Assembly: GCA_018240435.1 (NCBI GenBank)
Contig: JAFEFT010000010.1
Span: forward strand, 50,955-114,954
Length of the DNA: 64,000 nt
DNA from: Pseudomonadota bacterium
GTDB lineage: Bacteria > Pseudomonadota > Gammaproteobacteria > Xanthomonadales > Xanthomonadaceae
Reading direction: 5' to 3'
Part shown: positions 44,767-53,007 of the stretch, in pieces
How the letters are laid out: every line of letters starts with the position of its first letter
Numbering within the stretch: position 1 is the first letter of the stretch
The notes under the pieces: generated by a model
Seen by the model: the letters and a program-made list of their open reading frames with translations, nothing else
The model's database searches: none
What the model was told of the DNA's origin: nothing
Made by a program: the position numbers and the translations under genes

Positions 44767-47700
44767 ATGACACCGTCTCGTCCATTGCGCATGCTGCTGC
44801 TGGCGCTGGCCTGTTCGACCGCGTTGGCGGCGCAGGCGCAGACCGCCGCCACGATCAACGTCCCGGCCGGCGATCTGGCCGGCGCGCTCGATGCCTACGC
44901 GCGCCAGTCCGGCACGCAGCTGGTGTACCGCGCCGACCAACTCAAGGGCGCGCACAGCAACGGCGTCAACGGGCAGGCGGCATCGCCGCAGGCGCTCGAC
45001 GCCCTGCTCAAGGGCAGCGGCTTTCGCGCCCAGCGCGACGAATCCGGCGCGGTGCTGATCGTCCCGGCCGCCAGCAAGCCGGCCGCGCCCAAGGCGAAGC
45101 CCGCGCCGGCCGCCGCCGCGCAAGCGCCCGTGACGATGGCAGCGGTGCAGGTGACCGGCTCGCGCATCCCGCGCTCGAAAGTGGCCGGCCCGGCACCGGT
45201 GACGGTGGTGACCGCCGAGCAGATCCAGGCCGCGGGCCTGACCTCGGTGCCCGACTTGCTGCGCTCGCTCAGCCAGAACAGCGGCAGCGTGCAAGGCGAG
45301 CAGAACACCACCAGCGCGCAGTCCACGCCCGGCGCGCAGGCGGTCGATCTGCGCGGCCTGGGGCCGAATCACACCCTGGTGCTGATCAACGGCCGCCGCG
45401 TCGCCGACTTTCCGCTGCCGCTCGATGGCCGCAGCAATTTCACCGACATCGGCAACATCCCGCTGGGCATGATCGCCCGCGTCGAGATCCTCACCGGCAG
45501 CGCCTCGGCGGTATACGGTTCGGACGCGATGGCCGGCGTGATCAACTTCATCCTGAAAAAATCCGCCGACGGCACCACCATCGACTACCGCGTCGGCGAT
45601 ACCACCCGCGGCGGCGGTGTTTCCAACGACGTGACCATCACCACCGGTTTCGATCGCGGTGATTTCACCGGCATCGTCGGGCTGGAGCTGATCGACCAGC
45701 AGCCGCTGTGGGGCTTCCAGCGCAACATCCAGGATTCCACCCTCGATGCGCCGACCGCGCGCCGCCAGTTGCCGCGCCTGATCGCGCAGATCTACGACGG
45801 GGACGACGACGTCAACCTTCCGCCGGTCGCCGACTGCAAGGGCCTGGCCGGGCTCAACCAGGGCACCACGGTGCTCGCCAACGACCGCTATGGCGAACCG
45901 TACTGCGGCTCCGATCGCGCCATCGCCTACCGCACCATCCAGAACCAGCGCCGCGGCGCGACTGCCTACGGCTCGTTCCAGTACCGGTTTTCCGACGACC
46001 TGAGCTGGTTCGCCGACGTCCAGCTCGGCCGGCAGACGGTGAAGCTGCTCACCGGCACCAACGGCAACGACGTGGTCAGCGACAACATGGGCTGGGAGTT
46101 CACCGATCCGAACTCGACCGACAACTACCGCGACAAGATGTTCTACAACGCCAACACCGGCCACTACGAGATCTGGTCGCGGCAGTTCACGCCCGAGGAA
46201 ATCGGCGGCCTTGGCAACCGCATGAACGTCACCACCGAGAAAACCTTCGCCATCACCACCGGGCTCAAGGGCGCGTTCGGCGAGAACTGGGACTGGGAAC
46301 TGGCCTACAACCACTCGCAATACAACGCCGATGTCGGCATGCCGCGCATCAAGGCCGATGCCGCCAACCAGTTCTTCCTCGGCCCGCGCCTGGGTTACGA
46401 CGCCGACGGCTACGCGATCTATGCGCCCGACCCCAGCCGCCTGTACACGCCGCTGACGCCCGCGCAATTCGCCTCGATCGCGGCGATGTCGACCTTCCGG
46501 CCCAAGGCCAGCAACGACAATCTGGGCTTCACCGCCACCTCGGCCGATCTGTTCACCTTGCCGGCCGGCAAGGTCGGCTTCGCCGGCACGCTCGAATTCG
46601 GCAGCCAGTCCTATCGCATCAATCCCGATCCGCTGGCGCTCACCGACTGGGCCTATTACGGCCCGCAATACGGCGACGGCCATGGCAGCCGCAACCACTG
46701 GGACGCTGCCGGGGAATTGCGGCTGCCGCTGCTGTCGAGCCTGAAAGCAAGCCTGGCCGGCCGTTACGACCAGTACCACTACGCCGACAAGAACCCGGGC
46801 AAGTTCACCTGGAGCGCCGGGCTGGAATGGCGCCCGTTCGATACCCTGCTGGTGCGCGGTTCCTACGGCACCGGCTTTCGCGCCCCCGACATGCACTACC
46901 TGTACGCCGGCAACGATTACTACCGCACCCGCTACGCCACCGATTACTACCACTGCCGGCTGGCCGATCCGGGCGCCAGCAATGATTTTTGCTACAACGA
47001 CGGCAGCTGGGACGGCCCCACCTACGATGTCTACACCGGCAACATGAACCTGCAGGCCGAGACCAGCCGATCGATGACCGCCGGCTTCGTGTGGTCGCCG
47101 ACGAGCAATTTCGACCTCGCCCTGGACTACTACAAGATCCGCGTGATGAACCAGGTGCAGACGCAAGATCGCGACCTGCTGCGCATCACCGAAGCCGACT
47201 GCCTGCTCGGCAAGACCGATACCGGCACCCCGGTGGACATCAACTCGCCGTCTTGCGTCGACGCGCTCGCCCGCGTCATTCGCGACGCCAACGGCGACAT
47301 CGTCAGCGTCCACTTCGCACCGATCAACATCGCCCGCGAACAGACCTCGGGCATCGACATCACCGCCAACTATCGCCTGCAGACGGCGCGCGCCGGCGAT
47401 TTCCGCTTCACCGGCAATTTCAACTACACGCTCAAGCACACCCGCCAGCAGTTTCCGGGCGACCCGATCGAAAACATGCTGGCGGTGAGCTTCAGCGATA
47501 CCACCCTGCCGCGCACCAAGGGCAACCTCGGCGTGAACTGGAGCAAGGGCGCGTGGGGCGCCAGCCTGTTCGGCACCTACCTGGGCCGCGTCGCCAACTA
47601 CGCCAATACCGGGTGGACGCCGGCGACGTGGCGCTTCAACGGCGGCGCCCGTTACGACATCAACGACCACCTGCGGGTGTCGCTGTCGATCGACAACCTG

Positions 47701-47832
47701 TTCAACAAGATGCCGCCCAAGGATCCGACCTGGGACAAATACCCGTACTACGACACCTCATGGTTCGACAGTGCCGGCCGCACGGTATTCCTGGAGTTCA
47801 CCTGGAAGATCGGCGGCAAGGCGCTGGATTGA
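44767..47832 (+). CDS. TonB-dependent receptor with STN signalling domain
   Basis: The 1021-residue outer-membrane receptor has a signal peptide (about 1-25), an STN domain (about 27-102: INVPAGDLAGALDAYARQSGTQLVYR) that signals to FecR, a plug (about 130-260: VTVVTAEQIQAAGLTSVPDLL, DLRGLGPNHTLVLINGRRV, GSASAVYGSDAMAGVINFIL) and a barrel ending in FLEFTWKIGG. The sequence resembles the large TonB receptors of Xanthomonadales that import diverse oligomers, so the ligand is unknown. The neighbouring peptidase fusion suggests peptide ligands, which is inference only. Confidence 0.94.
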   Translation: MTPSRPLRMLLLALACSTALAAQAQTAATINVPAGDLAGALDAYARQSGTQLVYRADQLKGAHSNGVNGQAASPQALDALLKGSGFRAQRDESGAVLIVPAASKPAAPKAKPAPAAAAQAPVTMAAVQVTGSRIPRSKVAGPAPVTVVTAEQIQAAGLTSVPDLLRSLSQNSGSVQGEQNTTSAQSTPGAQAVDLRGLGPNHTLVLINGRRVADFPLPLDGRSNFTDIGNIPLGMIARVEILTGSASAVYGSDAMAGVINFILKKSADGTTIDYRVGDTTRGGGVSNDVTITTGFDRGDFTGIVGLELIDQQPLWGFQRNIQDSTLDAPTARRQLPRLIAQIYDGDDDVNLPPVADCKGLAGLNQGTTVLANDRYGEPYCGSDRAIAYRTIQNQRRGATAYGSFQYRFSDDLSWFADVQLGRQTVKLLTGTNGNDVVSDNMGWEFTDPNSTDNYRDKMFYNANTGHYEIWSRQFTPEEIGGLGNRMNVTTEKTFAITTGLKGAFGENWDWELAYNHSQYNADVGMPRIKADAANQFFLGPRLGYDADGYAIYAPDPSRLYTPLTPAQFASIAAMSTFRPKASNDNLGFTATSADLFTLPAGKVGFAGTLEFGSQSYRINPDPLALTDWAYYGPQYGDGHGSRNHWDAAGELRLPLLSSLKASLAGRYDQYHYADKNPGKFTWSAGLEWRPFDTLLVRGSYGTGFRAPDMHYLYAGNDYYRTRYATDYYHCRLADPGASNDFCYNDGSWDGPTYDVYTGNMNLQAETSRSMTAGFVWSPTSNFDLALDYYKIRVMNQVQTQDRDLLRITEADCLLGKTDTGTPVDINSPSCVDALARVIRDANGDIVSVHFAPINIAREQTSGIDITANYRLQTARAGDFRFTGNFNYTLKHTRQQFPGDPIENMLAVSFSDTTLPRTKGNLGVNWSKGAWGASLFGTYLGRVANYANTGWTPATWRFNGGARYDINDHLRVSLSIDNLFNKMPPKDPTWDKYPYYDTSWFDSAGRTVFLEFTWKIGGKALD

Positions 47833-47953
47833 GCCGCCGGATCGCGCGCGCCCCCGGCGTGACGCCGCGATCGGCGCCGCCGCGCGCGGGGCCTGCCGGC
47901 TTCGGCGCCGGTCCTCCGTGGCCGGCCTTCGCGACTGCAAAGCGCGCAGCCGC

Positions 47954-49843
47954 TCAGGCCAGCGTGGCCGCGTCGAGGTAGGTGTAACCGGTCAGGCCTC
48001 GTTCGAGTGCTTGCGCCAGTTCGCGTGCGGTCGCCTCTGGCAGGCCGGCCGCCGCGATGCGCTGGCGATACGCCGTGCGCAGATCGTCCGGGCGGTAGCC
48101 GACGTAATCGAGCATCACCTCCGAGGTGTCGCCTCGTCGGCTGCGCTCGATGGTGCAGCTTGCGTCTGCCAGGCGCACGTTCACCGCGTCGGTATCGCCG
48201 AACAGGTTGTGGATGTCGCCGAGGGTGTCCTGGTAGGCGCCGACCATGAAAAACCCGATGCGGTAGCTCTCGCCGGCGCGCAGGGCGTGCAGCGGCATCG
48301 AGCTGTCGAGCGCGCCGTCGTCGACGTACTGGTCGATGCGACCGTCCGAGTCGCAGGTGAGGTCGGCGATCACGCCGCGACGTTGCGGCTCCTCGTGCAG
48401 GCGCGCGATCGGCGCGATCGGGAACACCTGATCGATCGCCCAGACATCGGGCACCGATTCGAACACGCTGAAGTTGACGAAATACTTGTCGACCAGACGT
48501 TCAGCGAGTTCGTCGAGCACCGCGCGATGGCTCTTCTCCTCGTAGCTCAACCGCGCGCGCACGCCATGGGCGATGGCATAGAACAAATCGTCGCAGCGGG
48601 CGCGCTCGGCCAGGCCGATCCGGCCCAGCGCGTACAACGTGGTGCCCTCGGCATGGTGGTGCTGCGCCTCCTGGAACACTTCCAGCGGCGAGCGCTCGGG
48701 CAGCTCGGCGTGCAGCTCGCGCAGATGGCGGATGACCACCGCCTCGTCGGCGGCCGCCGGCGGCACCGCGCCTTCCGGTGCGCACTCGACCTCGGACACG
48801 TTCGCCACCAGCACCGCGTGGTGGGCGGTCAGCGCACGGCCGGATTCGGTGAGCAGGCGCGGCGGCGGCAGACGATGCTCGACACAGGCCTCGGCCAATG
48901 GCTGCACGATGTTGGTCGCGTATTGCTCCAGCCCGTAGTTGATCGAGCAGAAGCTGCGCGAGCGCGTGCCTTCGTAGTCCACGCCGAGGCCGCCGCCGAC
49001 ATCCATGTAGCGGATCGGGCAGCCCAGCGCGCTGACTTCGACGAAATAGCGCGTCGCCTCGCGCATGCCGCTGGCGATGTCGCGCACGTTGGAGATCTGC
49101 GAGCCCATGTGGAAGTGCAGCAATTGCAGGCTGTGCATCAGCCCGGCTTTGCGCAGTTGCGCGATCAGATCGAGCAGTTGTCGCGGCGACAGCCCGAACT
49201 TGGCCTTGTCGCCGCCGGAGTTCTGCCATTTGCCGGCGCCCAGCGAAGCCAGCCGCATGCGCACGCCCAGGCCCGGCACCACATCGAGCGCCTTCGATTC
49301 GGCGATCACATGCGCCAGTTCGGACGGTTTTTCGATGACGATGAACGTCTGCAAGCCGAGCTTGCGCCCGATCAGCGCCAGCCGGATGTATTCGCGATCC
49401 TTGTAGCCGTTGCAGACCACCACGCTGCCGGGTTTGGCCAGCGCCAGCACCGCCATCAGCTCCGGCTTCGACCCGGCTTCCAGACCGAAACCTTCGCCGC
49501 CCTGCCGCGCCAGTTCGCCAGCCACGCCGAAGTGCTGGTTGACCTTGATCGGGTAGATCGCGGTGTAGCCGCCGGCGTAGTCGAACTCGGCCATCGCGCG
49601 CGCGAACGCGCCCTGCAGGCGGCGCAGACGATCGCCGAGGATGTCGGAAAAACGCAGCAACAGCGGCAGTTTCAGGCCGTCGGCCAAGGCACGATCGACC
49701 ACCTCGGGCAGCACGATCTGCGCGCCGTCGTCGCGCTGCGGTCTGACCACGATGCGCCCCTGCTCATCGACGTCGAAATAACCCTCGCCCCAGTGCGCGA
49801 TGGCGTAGGTGCGGCGGGCGCGGTCGATGGTCCAATCTGACAT
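47954..49843 (-). CDS. speA: Biosynthetic arginine decarboxylase
   Basis: PLP-dependent decarboxylation of arginine to agmatine, entry to putrescine and spermidine. The 629-residue protein has the length of biosynthetic SpeA. Visible landmarks: YPIKVNQH containing the PLP lysine (about residue 99), FGLEAGSKPEL, LLHFHMGSQ, MDVGGGLGVDYEG and LTESGRALTAHH. The C-terminal half has the IDQVFPIAPIARL region and NLFGDTDAVNV. The downstream agmatine-processing genes are not adjacent; speE is divergent across a repeat-rich gap. Confidence 0.95.
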   Translation of the reverse strand: MSDWTIDRARRTYAIAHWGEGYFDVDEQGRIVVRPQRDDGAQIVLPEVVDRALADGLKLPLLLRFSDILGDRLRRLQGAFARAMAEFDYAGGYTAIYPIKVNQHFGVAGELARQGGEGFGLEAGSKPELMAVLALAKPGSVVVCNGYKDREYIRLALIGRKLGLQTFIVIEKPSELAHVIAESKALDVVPGLGVRMRLASLGAGKWQNSGGDKAKFGLSPRQLLDLIAQLRKAGLMHSLQLLHFHMGSQISNVRDIASGMREATRYFVEVSALGCPIRYMDVGGGLGVDYEGTRSRSFCSINYGLEQYATNIVQPLAEACVEHRLPPPRLLTESGRALTAHHAVLVANVSEVECAPEGAVPPAAADEAVVIRHLRELHAELPERSPLEVFQEAQHHHAEGTTLYALGRIGLAERARCDDLFYAIAHGVRARLSYEEKSHRAVLDELAERLVDKYFVNFSVFESVPDVWAIDQVFPIAPIARLHEEPQRRGVIADLTCDSDGRIDQYVDDGALDSSMPLHALRAGESYRIGFFMVGAYQDTLGDIHNLFGDTDAVNVRLADASCTIERSRRGDTSEVMLDYVGYRPDDLRTAYRQRIAAAGLPEATARELAQALERGLTGYTYLDAATLA

Positions 49844-49903
49844 GACGTGTTCCTTGGTAACGAAGTCGCGATGCCTTGCGTGGTTCGATCGGCCGCGCGT
49901 CCC

Positions 49904-50147
49904 GAGCCGCGGTTCGACAGGCTCACCACGAACGGGTGCTCACTTGCCACCTTGCTCGCGATTGGCCAGACCCGCCAGCCACGAACTCGCCGCCGCGCCC
50001 CGAGCCGTGGTTCGACAGGCTCATCACGAACGGGCGCTTTCGGCCCTGCCCCCGTTCGAGGTGAGCAGGATCGGTCGAGAACGAAGTTCGAGCCACCCTG
50101 CTCCCCGTTCGTGGTGAGCAGGATCGGTCGAGAACGAAGTTCGAGCC
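49904..50147. repeat. Cluster of dispersed TTCGACAGGCTCACCACGAACGG-type repeats
   Basis: Four copies in the gap between speA and speE. Two similar forward copies (49904-49936 and 50002-50034, core GGTTCGACAGGCTCACCACG) are followed by two inverted copies (50052-50094 and 50105-50147), which are near-identical direct repeats at a 53-bp period. A half-copy follows at about 50152-50163. Related copies lie at 58651-58726. The 433-base gap (49844-50276) holds no gene, only these repeats and the speE promoter region. Confidence 0.8.
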
Positions 50148-50239
50148 GATCCGTGTCGAACCACGCCATTGGCGGGCGCGCATTGTAGCGCCGCGCCGCC
50201 GGCTGGGCGCGCGGCCACGATCCGCACGGCAGCATCCCT

Positions 50240-50245
50240 TACAAT
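50240..50245 (+). promoter_or_regulatory. -10 element (TACAAT) before speE
   Basis: TACAAT lies 31 bases upstream of the speE ATG. No good -35 hexamer is visible at 17 bases' spacing. Confidence 0.4.
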
Positions 50246-50276
50246 GCACGCCCCGCCCGCCGGCTGACCGCATGCC

Positions 50277-51134
50277 ATGAATTCGCCCGCCACCTGGTTC
50301 CGCGAGGACTTCACCCACACCGGTTCGTCGTTCGGACTGCGCATCGTGCGCAAGCTCGACGAGGTGCAGTCGCCGTTCCAGAAGATCGAGATTTACGAGA
50401 CCACCGACTGGGGCAACCTGATGGTGATCGACGGTGCGACGATGGTCACCACCCGCGACAATTTCTTCTACCACGAGATGATGGCACACGCGCCACTGTT
50501 CACCCATCCCGATCCGCGCGACGTGGTCATCATCGGCGGCGGCGACTGCGGCACCTTGCGCGAGGTGCTCAAACATCCGGGCGTGCGCAGCGCGGTGCAA
50601 TGCGATATCGACGAACAGGTCACGCGCATGTCCGAGAAATATTTTCCGGAATTGTGCGAATCCAACGCCGACCCGCGCGCGACGGTGATGTTCGACGACG
50701 GCATCGCCTTCATGGCGAACGCCAAGCCCGAAAGCATCGACGTGATCGTGGTCGATTCCACCGATCCGGTCGGCCCCGCCGAGGGTTTGTTCAATCGCGC
50801 CTTCTACGAGAACTGCCGCAAGGCGCTGCGGCCTGACGGCCTGCTGGTGCAGCAGAGCGAAAGCCCTCTGGCGTTGATGCATTTGATCGTCGACATGCGC
50901 GCGGCGATGCGCGCGGCCGGCTTCGTCGACTTCGCCATCCTGCCGTTTCCGCAGCCGTGTTATCCGACCGGCTGGTGGAGCTGCCTGATCGCCAGCAAGC
51001 AACCGCGCGACCTCGCATCATTTCGCAAAGCCGATGCCGCTGCGAAAGCCTTCGCGACGAAGTACTACACTGCCGGCATCCATCAAGGCGCACTGGCGAC
51101 GCCGCCGTTCGTGGCGCAGGCGCTGGCCGACTGA
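50277..51134 (+). CDS. speE: Spermidine synthase (polyamine aminopropyltransferase)
   Basis: Transfers aminopropyl from decarboxylated S-adenosylmethionine to putrescine. The 285-residue enzyme has YETTDWGNLMVIDGATMVTTRDNFFYHEMMAH at the substrate gate, the nucleotide motif VVIIGGGDCGTLREV, and the catalytic segment VIVVDSTDPVGPAEGLFN. The signature is typical and the family length is kept. It lies divergent from speA, with which it forms the arginine-to-spermidine route together with genes elsewhere. Confidence 0.96.
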   Translation: MNSPATWFREDFTHTGSSFGLRIVRKLDEVQSPFQKIEIYETTDWGNLMVIDGATMVTTRDNFFYHEMMAHAPLFTHPDPRDVVIIGGGDCGTLREVLKHPGVRSAVQCDIDEQVTRMSEKYFPELCESNADPRATVMFDDGIAFMANAKPESIDVIVVDSTDPVGPAEGLFNRAFYENCRKALRPDGLLVQQSESPLALMHLIVDMRAAMRAAGFVDFAILPFPQPCYPTGWWSCLIASKQPRDLASFRKADAAAKAFATKYYTAGIHQGALATPPFVAQALAD

Positions 51135-51150
51135 CGCGATCCGACGGCGG

Positions 51151-51369
51151 TCACTGGTCGCGATCGCGCAATCGCTGCATCGCCAAGCGCAGCGCCGCCC
51201 ACTGCCGCGCAACATTGCGGCACATGCCGCACAGCGCCAGATGCACGCGCAACTTCATCGCTTCGGCGCGACCGAGCGGCAGATCCTCACGCCTGGACAA
51301 CAACACCGATGCACGGCGACAGGTGATCATCACCACGCCGTCATCGCGGTCGTCGCCGGGCGCGCTCAT
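51151..51369 (-). CDS. Short zinc-finger anti-sigma factor
   Basis: A 72-residue soluble protein. Its HxxxCxxC motif (HLALCGMC, preceded by an earlier conserved Cys) is the zinc site of zf-HC2/ZAS anti-sigma domains. The N-terminal ASVLLSRREDLPLGRAEAMKLR helix matches that domain. No membrane helix follows, so it is a minimal cytoplasmic anti-sigma, possibly redox-sensitive through its Cys pair. Its ATG overlaps the sigma factor stop (ATGA), so the two are produced together. Confidence 0.82.
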   Translation of the reverse strand: MSAPGDDRDDGVVMITCRRASVLLSRREDLPLGRAEAMKLRVHLALCGMCRNVARQWAALRLAMQRLRDRDQ

Positions 51370-51935
51370 GCGCCGGCTCCGGCCGGCTTGAAACCACCTT
51401 TTTCCAGACAGGCTCGCAACATCATCCGCGCCCGATAGAGCTGCACCCAGACATTGGACGCGGTCAGGCCCAGATCCTTGCACAGCTCGGCGGTGTCGCT
51501 GCCGAACACCTCGCGCAGCACGAACACCTGGGCGATCCGTGGCGGCAACTTGTCCATGCAGGCGCGCACCGCCGCCAGGAAGTGGTCCTGCGCGCACAGC
51601 TGCTCCGGGTCGGGGATGGCCGAAGGCGCCTGCGCCCAATGCCCGCCACGGTCGAACAACGGCTCGAAATCCTCGTCGTTGCCGGTTGCCAGCGGCTGCT
51701 CGCGCCAGCTTCGGCGCAGATGATCGACGATGCGATTTTTCAGGATCGTGGTGAGCCAGGTGCGCAGCGAACTGTGACCGCGAAAACTGCCACGCCGCTC
51801 GAACGCCTGGGTGATCGTGTCGGACACCATGTCTTCCGCGAGGTGTTCGTCACGCAATTGCAGGCGCGCGATTTTCAGCAGGTAGGCACGTTGCCCGGCC
51901 AGTTGTGCGAAATCCGGTGGCGAGTCCGTGTTCAC
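51366..51935 (-). CDS. ECF-like RNA polymerase sigma factor
   Basis: A 189-residue sigma-70-family protein: region 2 (about 15-80) with YLLKIARLQLRDEHLAEDMVSDTITQAFERRGSF and WLTTILKNRIVDHLRR, and region 4 (about 120-180) with PRIAQVFVLREVFGSDTAELCKDLGLTASNVWVQLYRAR. Its stop overlaps the zinc anti-sigma gene. The GTG at 51935 (VNTDSPPDF) is chosen; an ATG at 51965 would add ten residues without a better ribosome site. Regulon unknown; a zinc/thiol anti-sigma suggests stress control. Confidence 0.86.
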   Translation of the reverse strand: MNTDSPPDFAQLAGQRAYLLKIARLQLRDEHLAEDMVSDTITQAFERRGSFRGHSSLRTWLTTILKNRIVDHLRRSWREQPLATGNDEDFEPLFDRGGHWAQAPSAIPDPEQLCAQDHFLAAVRACMDKLPPRIAQVFVLREVFGSDTAELCKDLGLTASNVWVQLYRARMMLRACLEKGGFKPAGAGA

Positions 51936-52001
51936 GCGCCAGCGCCAGTCGCATGGCGCACGCATGCCTGCACGGCCATCTCGAATCGCTTCATGTGGAT
52001 T

Positions 52002-52436
<435 letters not shown>

Positions 52437-52475
52437 TCAAGGCGGGGCCGCACGGCCGACATGCGGCGTTCATCG

Positions 52476-52499
52476 TCGTGTAGGAAAATCCCTACACGA
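52476..52499. promoter_or_regulatory. Perfect palindrome between glnB and ubiK (possible operator)
   Basis: TCGTGTAGG-AAAATC-CCTACACGA is a perfect 9-bp inverted repeat with a six-base centre. Its GTAGG-N6-CCTAC form is like the dyads bound by LuxR/NarL-type response regulators. It lies about 76 bases before ubiK and about 136 bases before glnB. A second, smaller perfect palindrome (GCCATCG-TC-CGATGGC) follows at 52506-52521. Confidence 0.6.
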
Positions 52500-52574
52500 T
52501 CTTCCGCCATCGTCCGATGGCGTCGCCGCCGATCCCCGGCGCAGACTGATCGCACGAAAGCCAAGGGGAATCCC

Positions 52575-52841
52575 ATGCTCGACATCCGCTCCATCGACGA
52601 ACTCGCCCGCCGCGTGCAGGAAGCCATTCCGCCCGGCTTGCGCGAAGCCGGCGGCGACTTGCACAAGCACATCCGCGTCGGCCTGCAAACCGGGCTGGGC
52701 AAGCTCGATCTGGTCACCCGCGAGGAGTTCGACGTGCAGCGCGCGGTGCTGCTGCGCACGCGCGAGAAGGTCGAGCTGCTCGAACGCATGGTCGAACTGC
52801 TGGAAGCGCGGCTGGAAGCGTTCACGGGGCCCAATCACTAG
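52575..52841 (+). CDS. ubiK: Ubiquinone biosynthesis accessory factor UbiK (BMFP family)
   Basis: An 88-residue protein of the YqiC/UbiK family, which assists aerobic ubiquinone synthesis and binds UbiJ. It has IDELARRVQEAIPPGLREAGGDLHKHIRVGLQ at the N-terminus and a C-terminal coiled coil with REEFDVQRAVLLRTREKVELLERMVELLEARL, which are the family's two helices. GGGGAA precedes the ATG at 52575. comM follows on the same strand after 166 bases. Confidence 0.9.
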   Translation: MLDIRSIDELARRVQEAIPPGLREAGGDLHKHIRVGLQTGLGKLDLVTREEFDVQRAVLLRTREKVELLERMVELLEARLEAFTGPNH

Positions 52842-53007
52842 TCCGCTGGATGCGCGGGCGTGCGGCTCCGGCCGTGCGAGGCAACGGTGGTACTCGTCGT
52901 CCTGATCGCCATGTGCGTGTGCTCGCGCACCGCGTTCGCCGGTCTGCGACCGTTTGACGATTGCCACGGTCGCGCCGCGCACTCATCAACCCCATCAGGA
53001 ACATCCC

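Noticed and set aside
44515..47670. Long minus-strand open frame of over 1000 codons opposite the TonB receptor
   Set aside because: It lies wholly antisense to a well-supported receptor gene and fecR, and its product has no recognisable motif. GC-rich third positions commonly make such shadow frames.
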